Source: Pseudomonadota bacterium (lineage in GTDB: Bacteria; Pseudomonadota; Gammaproteobacteria; Burkholderiales; SG8-39). Taken from it: 13,466 nucleotides of DNA. Shown here piece after piece: positions 13,452-13,466 of the stretch (its first letter is position 1; each line of letters opens with the position of its first letter). The stretch covers positions 1 through 13,466 of the forward strand of contig JAKAIH010000016.1 in NCBI GenBank assembly GCA_021825225.1, written 5' to 3'. Under the pieces are notes generated by a model, which was not told the DNA's origin, did not search any database, and saw only the letters and a list, made by a program, of their open reading frames with translations. The position numbers were made by a program, and so were the translations under genes.

Positions 13452-13466
13452 GAGGCGGGGATTCAG

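Noticed and set aside
1..13466. CRISPR array, transposase, toxin-antitoxin or phage genes
   Set aside because: I looked for spaced direct repeats, transposase motifs and small paired genes and found none. The only long repeat is the livH tail duplication.

Overview
The window reads as a GC-rich betaproteobacterial chromosome segment. The evidence is the sspA-sspB pair downstream of petABC, a cytochrome b with the PVWY form of the Qo motif, a DegS/AlgW-type protease divergent from a Nif3-family gene, and the style of the proteins throughout. I cannot name the genus.

Layout. (1) Positions 1-5000, plus strand: a branched-chain amino acid type (HAAT/Liv) ABC transporter operon. It holds the 3' end of a periplasmic binding protein gene, then livG, livF, livH, livM and an alpha/beta hydrolase. 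From livG onward the genes overlap by 4-8 bases, except at livH/livM. There, 60 bases from the end of livH are duplicated on either side of a 68-base insert that carries a strong hairpin. (2) 5028-6185, minus strand: a membrane-anchored, single-PDZ HtrA protease converging on the hydrolase. (3) 6355-10046, plus strand: a Nif3-family gene, then petABC encoding the complete cytochrome bc1 complex (Rieske protein, cytochrome b, cytochrome c1), with an AT-rich promoter region before petA and a hairpin/T-tract terminator after petC. (4) 10128-11268, plus strand: sspA and sspB, with a hairpin-rich spacer between them. (5) 11353-11428: tRNA-Thr(UGU) with its own TATAAT box. (6) 11451-13392, minus strand: a universal stress protein, an FNR-like regulator lacking all the FNR iron-sulfur cysteines, and a single-domain response regulator. 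The last two appear to form an operon, and a 6-6-6 dyad lies upstream of it.

How the genes fit together. The Liv cassette imports a small amphipathic solute, and the co-transcribed hydrolase may act on it. The bc1 complex passes electrons from quinol to cytochrome c. SspA (RNA polymerase-binding) and SspB (ClpXP adaptor) are stress and starvation factors. The minus-strand trio looks like a signalling cluster for redox or energy stress. Most of the window is conserved core genome. I see no transposase, integrase, CRISPR array or defence system. The features most worth a second look are the livH/livM junction duplication, the hairpins between genes, and the cysteine-free FNR-like/response-regulator operon.
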